The notes under the pieces were generated by a model, which was not told the DNA's origin, made no database searches, and saw only the letters and a program-made list of their open reading frames with translations. Source: Zingiber officinale (lineage: Eukaryota; Streptophyta; Magnoliopsida; Zingiberales; Zingiberaceae). Taken from it: 64,000 bases of DNA. The translations under genes were made by a program, and so were the position numbers. Positions 33,098 to 44,267 of this stretch are shown one piece after another (the stretch's first letter is position 1; every line of letters starts with the position of its first letter). The DNA is taken from NCBI RefSeq assembly GCF_018446385.1, contig NC_055996.1:13503317-13567316 (forward strand). Reading direction: 5' to 3'.

Positions 33098-34116
33098 TGT
33101 TGGAACCCCAAGGTTGTTTTGGTGTGATCAACATGTTAAGTTAGGTCCTGTGTGTTTCTAACCTTGTGTCTAAGTGTGCAGGAGCTTAGGAACACAGGTA
33201 GTCGAGCGGAAGACGCAGCTAGCGAGAAGGACGGCAGTCCGAGGGACGAGGTGCTGCGGAAGAGTACACCGATTGACGAGAAGGAAGCGCGCGGTGGTTC
33301 TGAGGGACGAAAGCCGGAGCGGAAGATTGCTCGGAGAGCAAGAGACGCAGCTAGCGAGAAGGTCGACGACCGAGGAACGAAGACTGCGGATGAGTATGCT
33401 GGAGGACGAGAAGGAAACACGCGGCAATTCCGAGGGACGAGAAGCCAGAGGGAAGCCCGCTCGAGAAGACCGGAAGTTGGGTTCGGGTGAGCCCTTTTCC
33501 GGATGGCAGAGATCACCCAAGTGAGCGGATCCGGAGGAGAAGAACCGGACCGAGGCGGGACTGAACCAGATAAGAGGTCCCGGATGAAAAAGTCAACGGC
33601 TGTTGACTTTGGGCTCCGGGGCGCCCGGAGCAGCCCGGGGCGCCTGGAACCCTTCCGGGCGCCCGGACCCAGTATTTTCACCAGATCGAGTCAAAACTCG
33701 ATCTGAACGTTGGGGGATAAAATTTATCCCCCCCAGGGCGCCCGGAACCCTTCCAGGCGTCCCGACCAAGGCTATAAATATAGCCTTAGTCCAGAAGCTT
33801 TTCATCAATTTAGAACTCACGCTTTTCTTTCAAACACTTGTATGCTTTCTGTAGTTCGCTTCTATTGTGCGCTTCAACTTTGTAAGAGGCTTCTCCGCCT
33901 GAAGGAGAAATTCTAGTGCGATCATCTTTCTTGGATTAACAACCTCCCCGGTTGTAACCAAGTCAAAACCTGGTGCCTCGTTTTCTGTTCTGATCTTAGT
34001 TTATTGCTTTGATTATTTTACAAGTGTCAGTTTAAGAGTTCGAGAAGGGTTGGTTTGTGTTTTGATTTATGCAGGGCTATTCAACCCCCCCTTCTAGCCG
34101 GCCCAACGGTCTTACA
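33098..34116 (+). repeat. TRG-1 3' LTR
   Basis: Direct copy of 29858-30877 with ~30 differences, followed by the TTTTC duplication. Confidence 0.92.
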
Positions 34117-34635
34117 TTTTCAATATGGGACTATGTTTGCAACCTTGCAACCCCAACAATCCCCCCCCCCTCAAACAAAGGACCACAAGCTTCCCACGTC
34201 CGATCATCGACCCACCAGGTCTTCCTGCCCCTCGGTCCACCCGACCTACTAGGACTTCCTTGCCTAATCGTAACTAGGACTTCCTGCCTGGTGTTTGATC
34301 CTCTTGATCCAAATATAGGAGCTCCCACTTCCTTTGTTCGAGGTCAATATTGTACCCACATGGCTCAATTAGACCATAGCTCTTATGCACAGTCGGCGGT
34401 TAAACCTTCTGGCAGTCCGGGCTTTGATATCAATTGTAGGATCGAAAAGGATTTAGATATCTTCATAATTGCATGATATTGTCCACTTTGGGCATGAGCT
34501 CTCATGGTTTTGCTCCTGGGCTCTCTCCAGAAGGCCTCATGCCAATGGAGATATCTTTCTCTTATAAACCCATGATCTTTTCCATGTGTTTTCAATGTGG
34601 GACTATGTTTGCAACCTTGCAACCCCAACAAATTT

Positions 34636-36103
34636 TATATCTATTTGGTACAACTTAAATCCCTTATAAGCGAGAAAAGCCAACATCATCCTAATAAACT
34701 CCAATCTAGTTGTAGGTGTATAAGTTTCATCATAATCTAACCCTTATATTTGATTAAAGCCTCTAGCAACTAATCTATCTTTGTTTCTCACAACCACTCC
34801 CTCATCATCATGTTTGTTCCTAAAAATTCATTTTGTATCAATAATTAATTTTTTGTTAGGCCTACTAACTAAGTCCCAAACTTGGCTTCTCTCAAATTGA
34901 GATAATTCATCTTGTATTACTAAAATCCAATCTGGATCAAGCAAGACATCATCAATTATTTTTGGTTCAATTTGAGAGATTAGGGCTACTTGACTTCCTT
35001 CATTTCTAAAGTAAGATCGAGTTCTCACTCCTTGAGTGATATCTCCTACTACTTGATCTAAGGGATGATTTACATTAATCTTAGTAGATCATGATTCTTG
35101 ATTTGTTGTAATTTCGGGTTCAAGTGGAAAATTTTCAATTTTCTCATCATCACTCTCTTGGGGTTCTCCCACTTTATCATTACCTTCGTTTAATGTTAAT
35201 TTCTCTAACTTAACTTGTAGTTCTTCATCATTTGTTCTAGTTGGATTTGATGGAGGATTTTCTTCAAACACAACATTTAATGATTCTTCAACTAATTTAA
35301 ATATTTTGTTGTAAATTCGATATGCTTTCCTATGACTTGAGTAACCTACAAGAATGTCCTCATCTGCCTTAGCAGAGAATTTTCCTAAATGATCTTTGGT
35401 GTTTAGAATGTAAACCTTACATCCAAACACTCTAAGATGTTTAATTGTATGTGGTTTACCAAACCATGACTCATGAGGTATTTTTCTTAGAAGCCTATAT
35501 ATTAATGTTTAATTTTGTACATAACAAGTCGTATTGATTGCTTCGGCTCATAGGAAGTTATGAAGTGATTATTCATTTAACATGCTCCTAGCGGCCTCTT
35601 GCAAAACTTTATTTTTTCTCTCAACAACTCCTTTTTGTTGGGGAGTCGTAGGAGTGGAAATTTTATTTTTATAACCTTTTTCATGTAAAAACTTATGAAC
35701 CTATCATTTTCAAATTCACCTCCATGATCACTTCGCATTTTATTTATTTTGTGATCCTTTTCATTTTCTATCCATTTACAAAACGTAATCAGGGTATCTA
35801 AAGTTTGATCCTTATGTTTTAAGAAAAATATCAATATATATCTAGTGTAATCATCTACAATCACAAAGCAATACCTACTACCATTTAAAGAAATATATCT
35901 ACTACTATCAAACAAATCCATGTGAATGAGCTCCAATGCATTTAAAGTACTTACTACATTTTTATCTTTATGGTAGCTTTGGTTTGCTTACCCATTTGAC
36001 ATGCATCATCCATTTGAAACTTTAACTTTGGCAATCTTTGCACCAACTCTTTCTTTGAAAGCCTTTTGATATTCCTCATATTGGTGTGAGCAAATCTCTG
36101 GTG
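34636..36103 (-). pseudogene. Copia integrase and N-terminal RT
   Basis: Minus-strand order: end of the pre-integrase region (NMRNIKRLSKK-like, ~36040-36103), integrase core with IHMDLFDSSRYISLNGSRYC ... VIVDDYTRY and RSDHGGEFEN (35577-35936), then FGCKVYILNTKDHLGKFSAK with DEDILVGYSSHRKAYRIYNK (35089-35430), then the RT entry LDPDWILVIQDELSQFERSQ with VWDLVSRP (34828-35028), then SVFLN-type sequence cut by the TRIM. The integrase D and D residues are visible; the frame is shifted before the E motif. Confidence 0.88.
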
Positions 36104-36108
36104 CCAAA

Positions 36109-38713
36109 TGTTAGAGTGTATACTAAAAGCCTAGCTTTTGTATAAACATTTATTTTTGAAATAAAGAATCACATTGGTCAAATGTCTACATTTATGCTAA
36201 GTGTAGTTGTTCAATTAATTTATATTGTAGATAACATGGTGTGTGGTGTCACACACAGAAGATAATATTATCAGCTCTTTATAAATTATAAACAGTTGCT
36301 CACAACGAAGATGGATAGGAACAAACCATTGGAATAGTCGTAGTGTAATTTGATATTAGTTTATCTTGACTATAAAATTACACTAGTATACTCAGAGTGT
36401 ATTGAACTGGACTATTTAAGATAAGTTCTTTTTATACTGACTAAATAAAAGAACAAGATCTTTGTTATTATGGAAGTGTGTGCTCTTAATCATGATATAA
36501 TAACAAGCACATATATTTAATATTCATTTCTTTAATTTATCAAAGGGTGTGATTTAGTTCAATAAATCAATAGGCCTGATAAGTTAGGAAATGATATTAT
36601 TTATATGGTGTGTTGTTGATTATAGAATGAAACTGTGTCCTAGTAATCTAGGTTGATAATGTCCCCAAGAGAAGCTCATAAGGATTGTCATGTAAACCCT
36701 GCAGGTGGACTTAGTCCAACATGACGATAAGGTTGAGTGGTACTACTCTTGTACTAAGATATTAATTAAAGTGAGTTGTCAGTAACTCATTTAATTAGTA
36801 GACATTCGACATCTTAAACACAGGGAGATTAACACACTCATGATAAGAAGGAGCCCAAAATGTAATTTGGGATTGGTGCGGTAGTTCAATAATAATTCTT
36901 TAGTGGTATGAATTATTATTGATGAAATTAAGTTGGGTGTTTGGCGTGAACACGAGAAGTTTAATTTCATCGGGAGACCAAAACTAATTCCTCCTCTCAG
37001 TCCCTATCGTAGCCTCTTATTTATAGAGAATTATATCCACCAAATACCCACTTCCTACCCACCCTTAGGTGGCCACCCAAGCAAGCTTAGAGCCCAAGCT
37101 TAGGCCGACCAAGCCAAAGGTTTGAGACAAGTAGGGTGGTCGGCCATAGCTTGGAGCCCAAGTTTAGTGTGGTCGGCCTTATAAAATAAAAGGATTTTAT
37201 TTTTTAAAATCTTTTCTTATGTGGAATCCATGGTTTTAAAAGAGAGTTTAAGATTTAAATCTTTCCTTTTATAGTTTTCTACAAAAGATTAAGAGAAATG
37301 TTTGATATCTTTCCTTATTTGTAGTTAAAAGGAATATTTTAATTTTTTTAGAAAACTTTCCTTTTATGTAACCATCCTCATGATTTTAAAAGAGAGTTTT
37401 AAAATTAAATCTTTCCTTTTATAGTTTCTACAAAAGATTAAGAGAAAAGATTTGATATCTTTCCTTATTTGTAGATTGAAAGGAAGAGTTTAATTTTGAG
37501 AAAACTTTCCTTTTTGTAATCATCCACATGTTTTAATAGAGAGATTTTAATTTATAAAAGTTTTCTTTTATAACCAACCATGAAGGGAATTTTTTAAAGA
37601 GAAATTTTATTTTTAAAATTTCCGAAAACAAATAAGAAAGTTTTAATTTTGTGTTTAAAACTTGCCTTATTTGAAGCACTTGTAGGGGTCGGCCATGATA
37701 AGGGTTAAAATAAATGTTTAATTAAATTTTCCTTATTAACCAATGGCAAGAAAAATAAGAGAATTTTAATAATAATTAAATTTCCTTATTTACCAAGACC
37801 AAGGAATATAAAAGAGAGGGTAGAGGTGCCTCACCACACAACATATCTTCTATTGTTTCTCTCTTCTCTTCCTTGGTGTGGTCGACCCTATACTCCTCCT
37901 TTTCTCTTCTTCTTTAGTGGCCGGTGCATCCCTCTCTTGGAGTTCTTGTGGTGGCCGGTTCTTGCTAGGAGAAGAAGGAGAGAAAGGAGGCTAGGAGAAG
38001 AAGGAGAGAAAGGAGGCTTTGTTCTAGCATCCCTTGGAGCTTGAAGGTTGGTGGCTGAAACTTGCAAGAAGGAAGGTGTCTTGGTGGTTCTCATCTCGGT
38101 AGATCATTGCTCACACAACGTCCGAGATAAGAAGAGGAATATGATAGAAGATCAAGAGGTTTTGCTTACAAAGAAAGGTATAACTAGTAATTCTATTCCG
38201 CATCATACTAGTTTTCTTTGTATGGATTTTGAAATACCAAACACAAGAGGCTAGTGATTCTAGATTTTCGGATTTATGATTCAAAGTTGTGTTTCTTTTG
38301 TTTTTTTCGATCTTGTGATTCGATTGTTCTTTTTGGTTAAACCTAAGGTTACTATAAGAAAATTAAATATTGAATTTCGTTGAGAGGCTTTGTCGAGGAA
38401 GTGGTGGATACTCTCATACCCAAGAAGGCCTAGTGTCTCGCCATGTTTAACCTGGAAGCCAATCTATGAAATTAATATTTAATTGAATTTATAACATAGG
38501 TGGATTTGGATTAATAATGTTAAGCATCGTTTGCGATCCAAGTCTAAACCACTAAGAACAGATAAGTTGAATTTGGAATCAATAATATTAAGTTCCGTTT
38601 ACGATTCCAAATTTAATTTATAAAGAACACAATAGGTTGTTAGGAATGGTTTAAGACTTGTACAAAATTTTTGTACAGGGGAACTGGTACGATATTCCCA
38701 GTAGCAACCAACA
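36109..38713 (+). repeat. LARD-B 5' LTR
   Basis: About 2.6 kb, TG...CA. It contains AT-rich ~100-bp duplications (TTTAAATCTTTCCTTTTATA blocks at 37240-37500). Short frames at 37826-38254 fall in a transcribed-leader-like section but show no domain. Confidence 0.82.
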
Positions 38714-40034
38714 ATTGGTATCAGAGCTAGGGTTTGCCTCTGTGTGTTTGGTTTTCATTTTAATTATGCACATGTCATACATAATTTAGGCAGGATAATA
38801 GTAGGATGTGCTAACTTTGTGGTTGCAGGCTCCAACTATTATGGCTTATAGATATTGTGTGTGATTGGACCCTTGGACATGTCAAGGGCATTTTATGTGT
38901 GTGCATGATTATATATATTAAATACAACAGGACCTGTATTAATTTTAGGATTTTACATTTTTGTTTCGATCTAAATTACATGTACATTCCTTTGTGGAAT
39001 ATAGGATCGATATATGTAAAATTCTATTTTTATCGCGGATCGTATCCTTGAGAGGCGTGGTACTATTTGTGGACCAAAGGCGTAGTGGAAAAAGAAGCAA
39101 TATAGATACGACGACTAGACCCGATTGCGGTGGCTAAAGATGACAGCAGCTAGGGTTGGCAGCACACGGAGGACAGTGATGGAAGAAGCCATAATAGTTG
39201 AAAAATTAATTTTCATATTTATTGCTTTATTTACTATGATGTGTGTGTGCATGTGATGTGTGCTTGCATAGTTTAAAATTCCTCACATTAAATAACTAAG
39301 TGGGAGAGGGATTAGTAAATAAATTTCATGGTCTCCATTACTAGTTTATAAGTGATGCAATAAACTTGCGTGTTGGCTCTGAGTGCCTCCCTCCACAACG
39401 GATGAGTTTGTTTGCGGATCACTAGATCAAACTTCCTTTATGAATGATTACTGGTTTGTAGGTGATGCATTCAAACTTACGTGTTGGCTCTGAGTGCCTT
39501 CCTCCACAACGGATGAGTTTGTTTGCGGATCACTAGATCAAACTTCCTTTATAATTACTGGTTTGTAGGTGATGCATTCAAACTTGTGTGTTGGCTCTGA
39601 GTGCCTTCCTCTACAACGGATGAGTTTGATTGCGGATCACTAGATCAAACTTCCTTTATGGGTAATTATAGGAAATTGTTTAGGTTTGTATGATCTTCTC
39701 TAAGTGAAGGAGCACAATCCTATAAGTAATCAAGTAATGGTATACACTTAGACACACTTAATAGTATCCTCCCCAACGGAGTCACTGCTATTATTTGTGT
39801 GACCAAAGAAAGACCAACTATTAATTTGTCATAAAGTTAGGATGACAAGATAATAAAATTAAATGGGCAAAACCCTCTCTTACAAATGTTTGAATTTGTA
39901 TACGTCCACACTAACGTGGCATACAGAATTCACGGTGTTTGAGATAATTTTATTTGTCATAAGAATAAGTTGACAAGATAATTAATGGGTAAAACTCTCC
40001 TCTTACAAATACTTGATTTTGTATACGTCCACAC
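38714..40034 (+). other. LARD-B internal leader with tandem repeats
   Basis: Non-coding apart from the primer site at 38716. Three tandem copies of a ~105-115-bp unit (GTGATGCATTCAAACTTACG, GTTGGCTCTGAGTGCC, CAACGGATGAGTTTGTTTGC, ATCACTAGATCAAACTTCC) lie at ~39340-39660. Two copies of a ~115-bp unit ending ATTTGTATACGTCCACAC follow at ~39830-40034. The gypsy element is inserted in the second of these; its CACAC target is seen uninterrupted in the first copy (~39908-39914). Confidence 0.75.
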
Positions 40035-41214
40035 TGTAACGCCCGAAAATTCTCAAAACTATTTTAGAAATATTCTATGATTTTTCTGGAATTTTTAGAT
40101 ATTTTTCCGAAATTTTTAGAATAGCGGAAGTAGCAAAAATAATTAGAACCCCAAAATAGCTTAGGCGGGAATCGAACCCGGGACCTCTCAGATCTGATAA
40201 CTTTTAGTTAGCCTTAGTAACCAGATGAACCCAGCAGGGTCGTGCTGAAAGGAAAGGGATTCAATTAAATTTATATTGAAGTTGGGCGAACTAATTCCTA
40301 AATATAAATAGGAAAATTATTAAGTGAGAAGATTATTTTTTTGATTGTGACTTTTCCTCCTCAAACCCTCACCCGCCGACCCTCTCCCTTCCTCACCTCT
40401 CGGCGCCCAAGCCAAGCAAGCCTAGGGTTCCATCCCTAGGGCCATAGGAGCATCTTCCAGCAACATCAAGGATACGAGGACGCTCCTCTCCGCGAGAAGA
40501 ACGCGTAGACGCGAGAAGATCATCGAAGAGATCTCTTCTCCGGGAAACCTAGCGCTTAGATCTGTAAGAAAATCCAAACAGGAGGTAAGAAACCCCTGAC
40601 CTGCAGTATAAGTAGCTTTCGTTTGATTGCATGCCTTTAGTTTAGCTATATGCAGATTTTTCGGCACCCAAGGTGTGTTTAAACCCTCCTCGCAGATTAG
40701 GGATTTAGTTGAGCACCTCTAGATGGGTCAGACACGTTGTTCTCCTTCAGTTGGAGGCTCTAGACGTTGTCGGGTGCCTAGAGGTGGTCTCCCTATTAGA
40801 GGGGAGAGTTGGAGCACACCAAGTGTTCGACAAAATGATTAGTGTAGCTAAATATTACCTCAGATATTTTTAACAGCTCAGTTAAATTCATTAGTAGCAT
40901 TTAAATCAGTATATTAGTCTAGTTTCAGCTTACATGGGACTACGGTCCAATGGGTGGGCTCCCACAGTCGCCTCTAGGTTTAGATAACCTAGCTCTAGGT
41001 TCAGATAACCTAGAAACATCAAAATAAACAATTAGTAGCTATATTCAGTATTTTATTTTAGTGGCACTGTACAGGATTAGATTGTTGGTGCAATGTCCTT
41101 CAGGTCAAGGTTGACCTGGTTAACCAAGCTGAGTCTTGGTTTGGGTTTAGATGTTTGACAATAAGATATTGATTGAAGAAAAGTCAAGTAGGTCAAGGGA
41201 GTGACTGGATACTT

Positions 41215-41395
41215 GACTGGGAAGTCCTAGTGAGTGAAGCTAGGCAGAAGGAAATCCTGGTGAGTGAAGCCAGGTGAAAATCCTGGTGAGTGAAGCTAGG
41301 TGAAAGTCCTGGTGAGTGAAGCCAGGTGAAAGCCCTAGTGAGTGAAGCTAGGTGAAAGTCCTGGTGAGTGAAGCCAGGCAAGGGAAAATCCAGAT
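41215..41395 (+). repeat. Minisatellite of ~28-30 bp in TRG-2 U3
   Basis: About six units of CCTGGTGAGTGAAGCYAGGT plus GAAARTC. The same array occurs in the 3' LTR at 46763-46925. Confidence 0.85.
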
Positions 41396-41689
41396 GGATC
41401 AAGGATGATCGACATCGTCCAAGTAGGTCAAGGATTGATTGGATACTTGGCACGAGGAAATCCAGAAGGGGGATCGGACATCGATGGAAGTCCAAGTAGG
41501 TCAAAGGGTGACCGATACTTGGCATGAATAGAAAAGTCCAAGTGGGTCAAGGGATTGACCGGACACTGGTGGGAAGTCCTAGGTCAAAGGTGACGGATGC
41601 TAGGCATGGTGTACCAACAAGTTAAGGTTGACCGGGTGTTGGTTTGGTAGGCTTGGGACTTGGTTTGGGCAAAACCAAGTATTGGATCG

Positions 41690-41905
41690 ATCGGTGGATC
41701 GATCCAAGCCTTCTAGCTAGAGAGCCTCCGGATCGATCCGTGGATCGATCCAGATGTCCCAATCGATCGCTGGATCGATTGGGGCCTGGAGCCCGATCGA
41801 TCCATGGATCGATCGGCGCTCTGAGAAGGGCCGGATCGATCCGTGGATTGATCCAAAGCCTCCCGATCGATTGGGAACATTCGAATCGATCGGGATCCGG
41901 CCGTT
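41690..41905. repeat. GATCGATC palindrome array 5 (TRG-2 5' LTR)
   Basis: Six palindromes such as GGATCGATCCGTGGATCGAT, CAATCGATCGCTGGATCGAT and CGATCGATCCATGGATCGAT. The corresponding array in the 3' LTR is 47250-47500 and differs in spacers and unit variants. Confidence 0.85.
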
Positions 41906-42563
41906 AGCGTCGATAAAGGCCGCAGCATCCTTGCTTCTCCGATTCACTCCAGATCTCTCGCCAACTCCTCCACAGCGCTCTTGAAGCTAAGATCGCCAGT
42001 TCTTGAAGGATCTTGGAGGTTTTCCAAGTCAAGAGGCGGATCAACAACAAGAAGAGAAGTTAGGGTTAGGGTTTTTACTACACATCTTGTAAGCTTTTGC
42101 TTATCTTGTATTTCCCTTTCTTCTTCTTGTATTGAGAGTGCTGTAAGGCTTCTCCGCCTTTGGTAGTTACCATAAAGGAGTGTTATTCATAGTGGAGGGT
42201 GTGTGCGTGGTGTGGATCCTTGGATTAGTCACCTCCTTTGGAGGTGGATACCAAGTAAAATCCTAGTGTTAGCGTTGAGTGTTTTGTTTCTGTATTTTCC
42301 GCTGCATATTCTTGAAGAAACAAGCAACACCGAGCAACGAGCACGCGACGAGCTATTCACCCCCCCCCCCCCCCTAGCTACTTTTGGTCCTAACAAGTGG
42401 TATCAGAGCAAGGCCGCTCTTCACCGGAATCATCGCCGGAAGGGTCAAGCGTATCAAGAAAAGCTAGAGGGTGAAGAAGTTGGAGCAAATTCTTCAAGTT
42501 CAAGACTTTATCAAGCTCAACTTCAAGATGCAATTCTAAGATGGGCTTGGATTTGAAACAAGG

Positions 42564-44267
42564 GTGGCTCCACCATACACTTCTACGAGTTTCGATTCTT
42601 GGAAATCAAGAATCGAAAATTTTCTTATGATGGAGATAGAGCAATGGTTTGCTCTTATGGAAGGCTTCAAGACTCCAACAAACTCAAAGGGCAAAGTTCT
42701 CAAGAGGAGCAAGTGGAGCCAAGAGCAAGTCCAAAGGTGCGAGGCAAATGACAAAGTGACCAAGCTTTTGGTCAATTTATTGCCAAGCACCATCCTTTGC
42801 AAAATTGGAGAATTTGAAGATGCAAAGGAGCTATGGAGCAAATTGGCCAAGCTTCATGAAGAGATCCCCTCCACTGTACAAGATCATGAAGAATCCAGAG
42901 AGGGTGACTCTTTGGAGCAAGACCAAGAGGAGGACTCCGAGGTTGAGAGATGCTCAACCTCCGAAGAAGAGGAAATCCAAGAAGCTTCATCCTCAAGGGA
43001 ATGCAACGAAGGGAACAAGGAGGGAGCATACTCCTTGTTTCATGTTCAAGATGATGAAGCCTCCACCTCTAGGATTGAGGGGGAGCAATCCTTGGTGACG
43101 CCGGATCAAGAAGAAAGAGAAGCTTCTACATCCGGGTCAAGTGAAGAAGAAGAAGATGGTGCCACCTCCGAAATTCAAGAAATAGCAAATGGAGGAGCAA
43201 GTGTCATCCCTACACAAGAAGGTATAAATGTTTCAATTAAAAATAAAAATCATATAATATGTTTTGAGTGTAGGGAAAGTGGGCACTACAAGAGCAAGTG
43301 TCCCAACTTGGCCAAGAAGAAGGGCCAAGTGGCACAAAAGGGCAAGGTGAAGCCCAAGGAGATCATTCCCGGAACAAAGAAGAGCAAGGAGCATATCATA
43401 TGCTTCACTTGCAATCAAAAGGGGCATTACCGGAGTCAATGCCTCAAGGGGAAGAAGATGGTCAAGGCTCAAGGAGGCATTAGTCAAGGGGGAGCCTCCA
43501 AGGTAAAGAAGAAGGTAGCATTTATTGAGCCTACTCCTTTACATTATGGTAAAAAGCATGATAGTTCTAATTTTTATCATTTTAATGCAATTTACCATAA
43601 GAATAGGAAGCATGAGGGCTTTAAGGAAAAGCATGTGGCCCTACATGCCAAAACTACTACACCTAAGGTTAGGAATGTAGGTAAAAATCTAGGCAATAAC
43701 TCTAAGGATTTTAGATACAAGCCTAGAAACCAAAATGCTCATGGACTTAATGGAAAGTCAAAATCTAAAGATTTAATGGTAGAAAATCAAGTCTTGAGGT
43801 CAAGACTTGATAAAATGGAAAAGACCCTAAAAAGGATGGAAAATATCCTAAAAGGGCAAAATGAGCATAACCTAAGTTTAGGGGTACAAAAGCCATCCAA
43901 TGGCCATAGAGTTTTGGGATACAAACCCAAAACTAAAAAGGATGTGCCTAGTTATCATAGGGTTCCATATAGCTATGGAACAAACCCTAAGTCTAGAGGT
44001 CAAGTCAAAGATACAAGGGAAGATATCCCTAGAAGTATCTTTGCAACCAAAGTGACTAAGACTTCTAAGAAGTCTAAGAAAGTCACTAACAAGGTCACAA
44101 AGGAGGCTATCCCTAGAGTTGACCTAGAAAATGTGACCAAGGCTTCTAAGAAGCTTCACAAGGTCACTAGGAAGGTATCTAGGGAAGTTATCCCTATTGA
44201 GTACCTAGAGCATCCAAGGAGCACCAATAGGTGTTGGGTTCCTAGGAGCATTTTCTCTATCTCATAA
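42564..44267 (+). CDS. TRG-2 gag, two CCHC zinc knuckles, start codon lost
   Basis: Open for 567 codons. The normal start position carries GTG (GTG GCT CCA CCA), so the original ATG seems mutated; the first in-frame ATG is ~20 codons later (MMEIEQWFALMEGFKTP). The N-terminal copia gag domain is STSFDSWKSRIENFLMMEIE ... NLLPSTILCKIGEFEDAKEL. An acidic Glu/Ser-rich stretch follows (~100-215). Two zinc knuckles come next, CFECRESGHYKSKC (~231-244) and CFTCNQKGHYRSQC (~276-289), then Lys-rich basic sequence and a VENQVLRSRLDKMEKTLKRM coiled coil (~410-430). It ends NRCWVPRSIFSIS. No protease motif is present. Compared with the TRG-1 gag it has an extra knuckle. Confidence 0.8.
   Translation: MAPPYTSTSFDSWKSRIENFLMMEIEQWFALMEGFKTPTNSKGKVLKRSKWSQEQVQRCEANDKVTKLLVNLLPSTILCKIGEFEDAKELWSKLAKLHEEIPSTVQDHEESREGDSLEQDQEEDSEVERCSTSEEEEIQEASSSRECNEGNKEGAYSLFHVQDDEASTSRIEGEQSLVTPDQEEREASTSGSSEEEEDGATSEIQEIANGGASVIPTQEGINVSIKNKNHIICFECRESGHYKSKCPNLAKKKGQVAQKGKVKPKEIIPGTKKSKEHIICFTCNQKGHYRSQCLKGKKMVKAQGGISQGGASKVKKKVAFIEPTPLHYGKKHDSSNFYHFNAIYHKNRKHEGFKEKHVALHAKTTTPKVRNVGKNLGNNSKDFRYKPRNQNAHGLNGKSKSKDLMVENQVLRSRLDKMEKTLKRMENILKGQNEHNLSLGVQKPSNGHRVLGYKPKTKKDVPSYHRVPYSYGTNPKSRGQVKDTREDIPRSIFATKVTKTSKKSKKVTNKVTKEAIPRVDLENVTKASKKLHKVTRKVSREVIPIEYLEHPRSTNRCWVPRSIFSIS

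Larger units (their letters stand above)
29858..34116 (+). mobile_element. Gag-only LTR retrotransposon TRG-1 (TR-GAG type)
   Basis: LTRs 29858-30877 (1020 bp) and 33098-34116 (1019 bp) differ at about 30 positions by my manual count (~97% identity). They are bounded TGTTRGAACCCC...CYTACA. The target duplication TTTTC is perfect (29853-29857, 34117-34121). A primer site TGGTATCAGAGCCGAG starts at 30880, and a polypurine tract AAAAAGGGGGAGAT precedes the 3' LTR. The 2.2-kb interior encodes only a gag; no protease, integrase or RT is present. It must be mobilised by enzymes from another copia element. It sits inside the TRIM. Confidence 0.93.
29739..34630 (-). mobile_element. TRIM element (628 bp net), split by gag-only element TRG-1
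   Basis: Terminal direct repeats start TGTAGGATCG/TGTATGATCG and end CCCCAACA on the plus strand: copy A is 29739-29857 plus 34122-34158 (about 40 bp shorter through an internal deletion), and copy B is 34435-34630 (196 bp). On the minus strand copy B is followed by a decayed tRNA-Met primer site (TGATATCAAAGC, plus 34421-34432), and copy A is preceded by a G-rich polypurine tract (34159-34170). So this is a miniature LTR element in minus orientation. Flanks GATTT (29734-29738) and AATTT (34631-34635) are a target duplication with one mismatch; removing it rejoins the copia RT. Confidence 0.82.
41083..42395 (+). repeat. TRG-2 5' LTR
   Basis: It contains a ~28-30-bp minisatellite (41215-41395), palindrome array 41690-41905, a hairpin CACCTCCTTTGGAGGTG (~42229-42245), GAGCTATTCA plus a C-run, and CCTAACA. 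It is ~80 bp shorter than the 3' copy through several small deletions. Confidence 0.9.

Noticed and set aside
40422-40667. Minus-strand 81-residue frame conserved at 54426-54671
   Set aside because: The conservation only reflects the two gypsy LTR copies; no domain.
42057-42076. GTTAGGGTTAGGG resembling a telomeric repeat (also ~47677)
   Set aside because: Only two units, not the plant TTTAGGG form, and it is part of the TRG-2 LTR in both copies.
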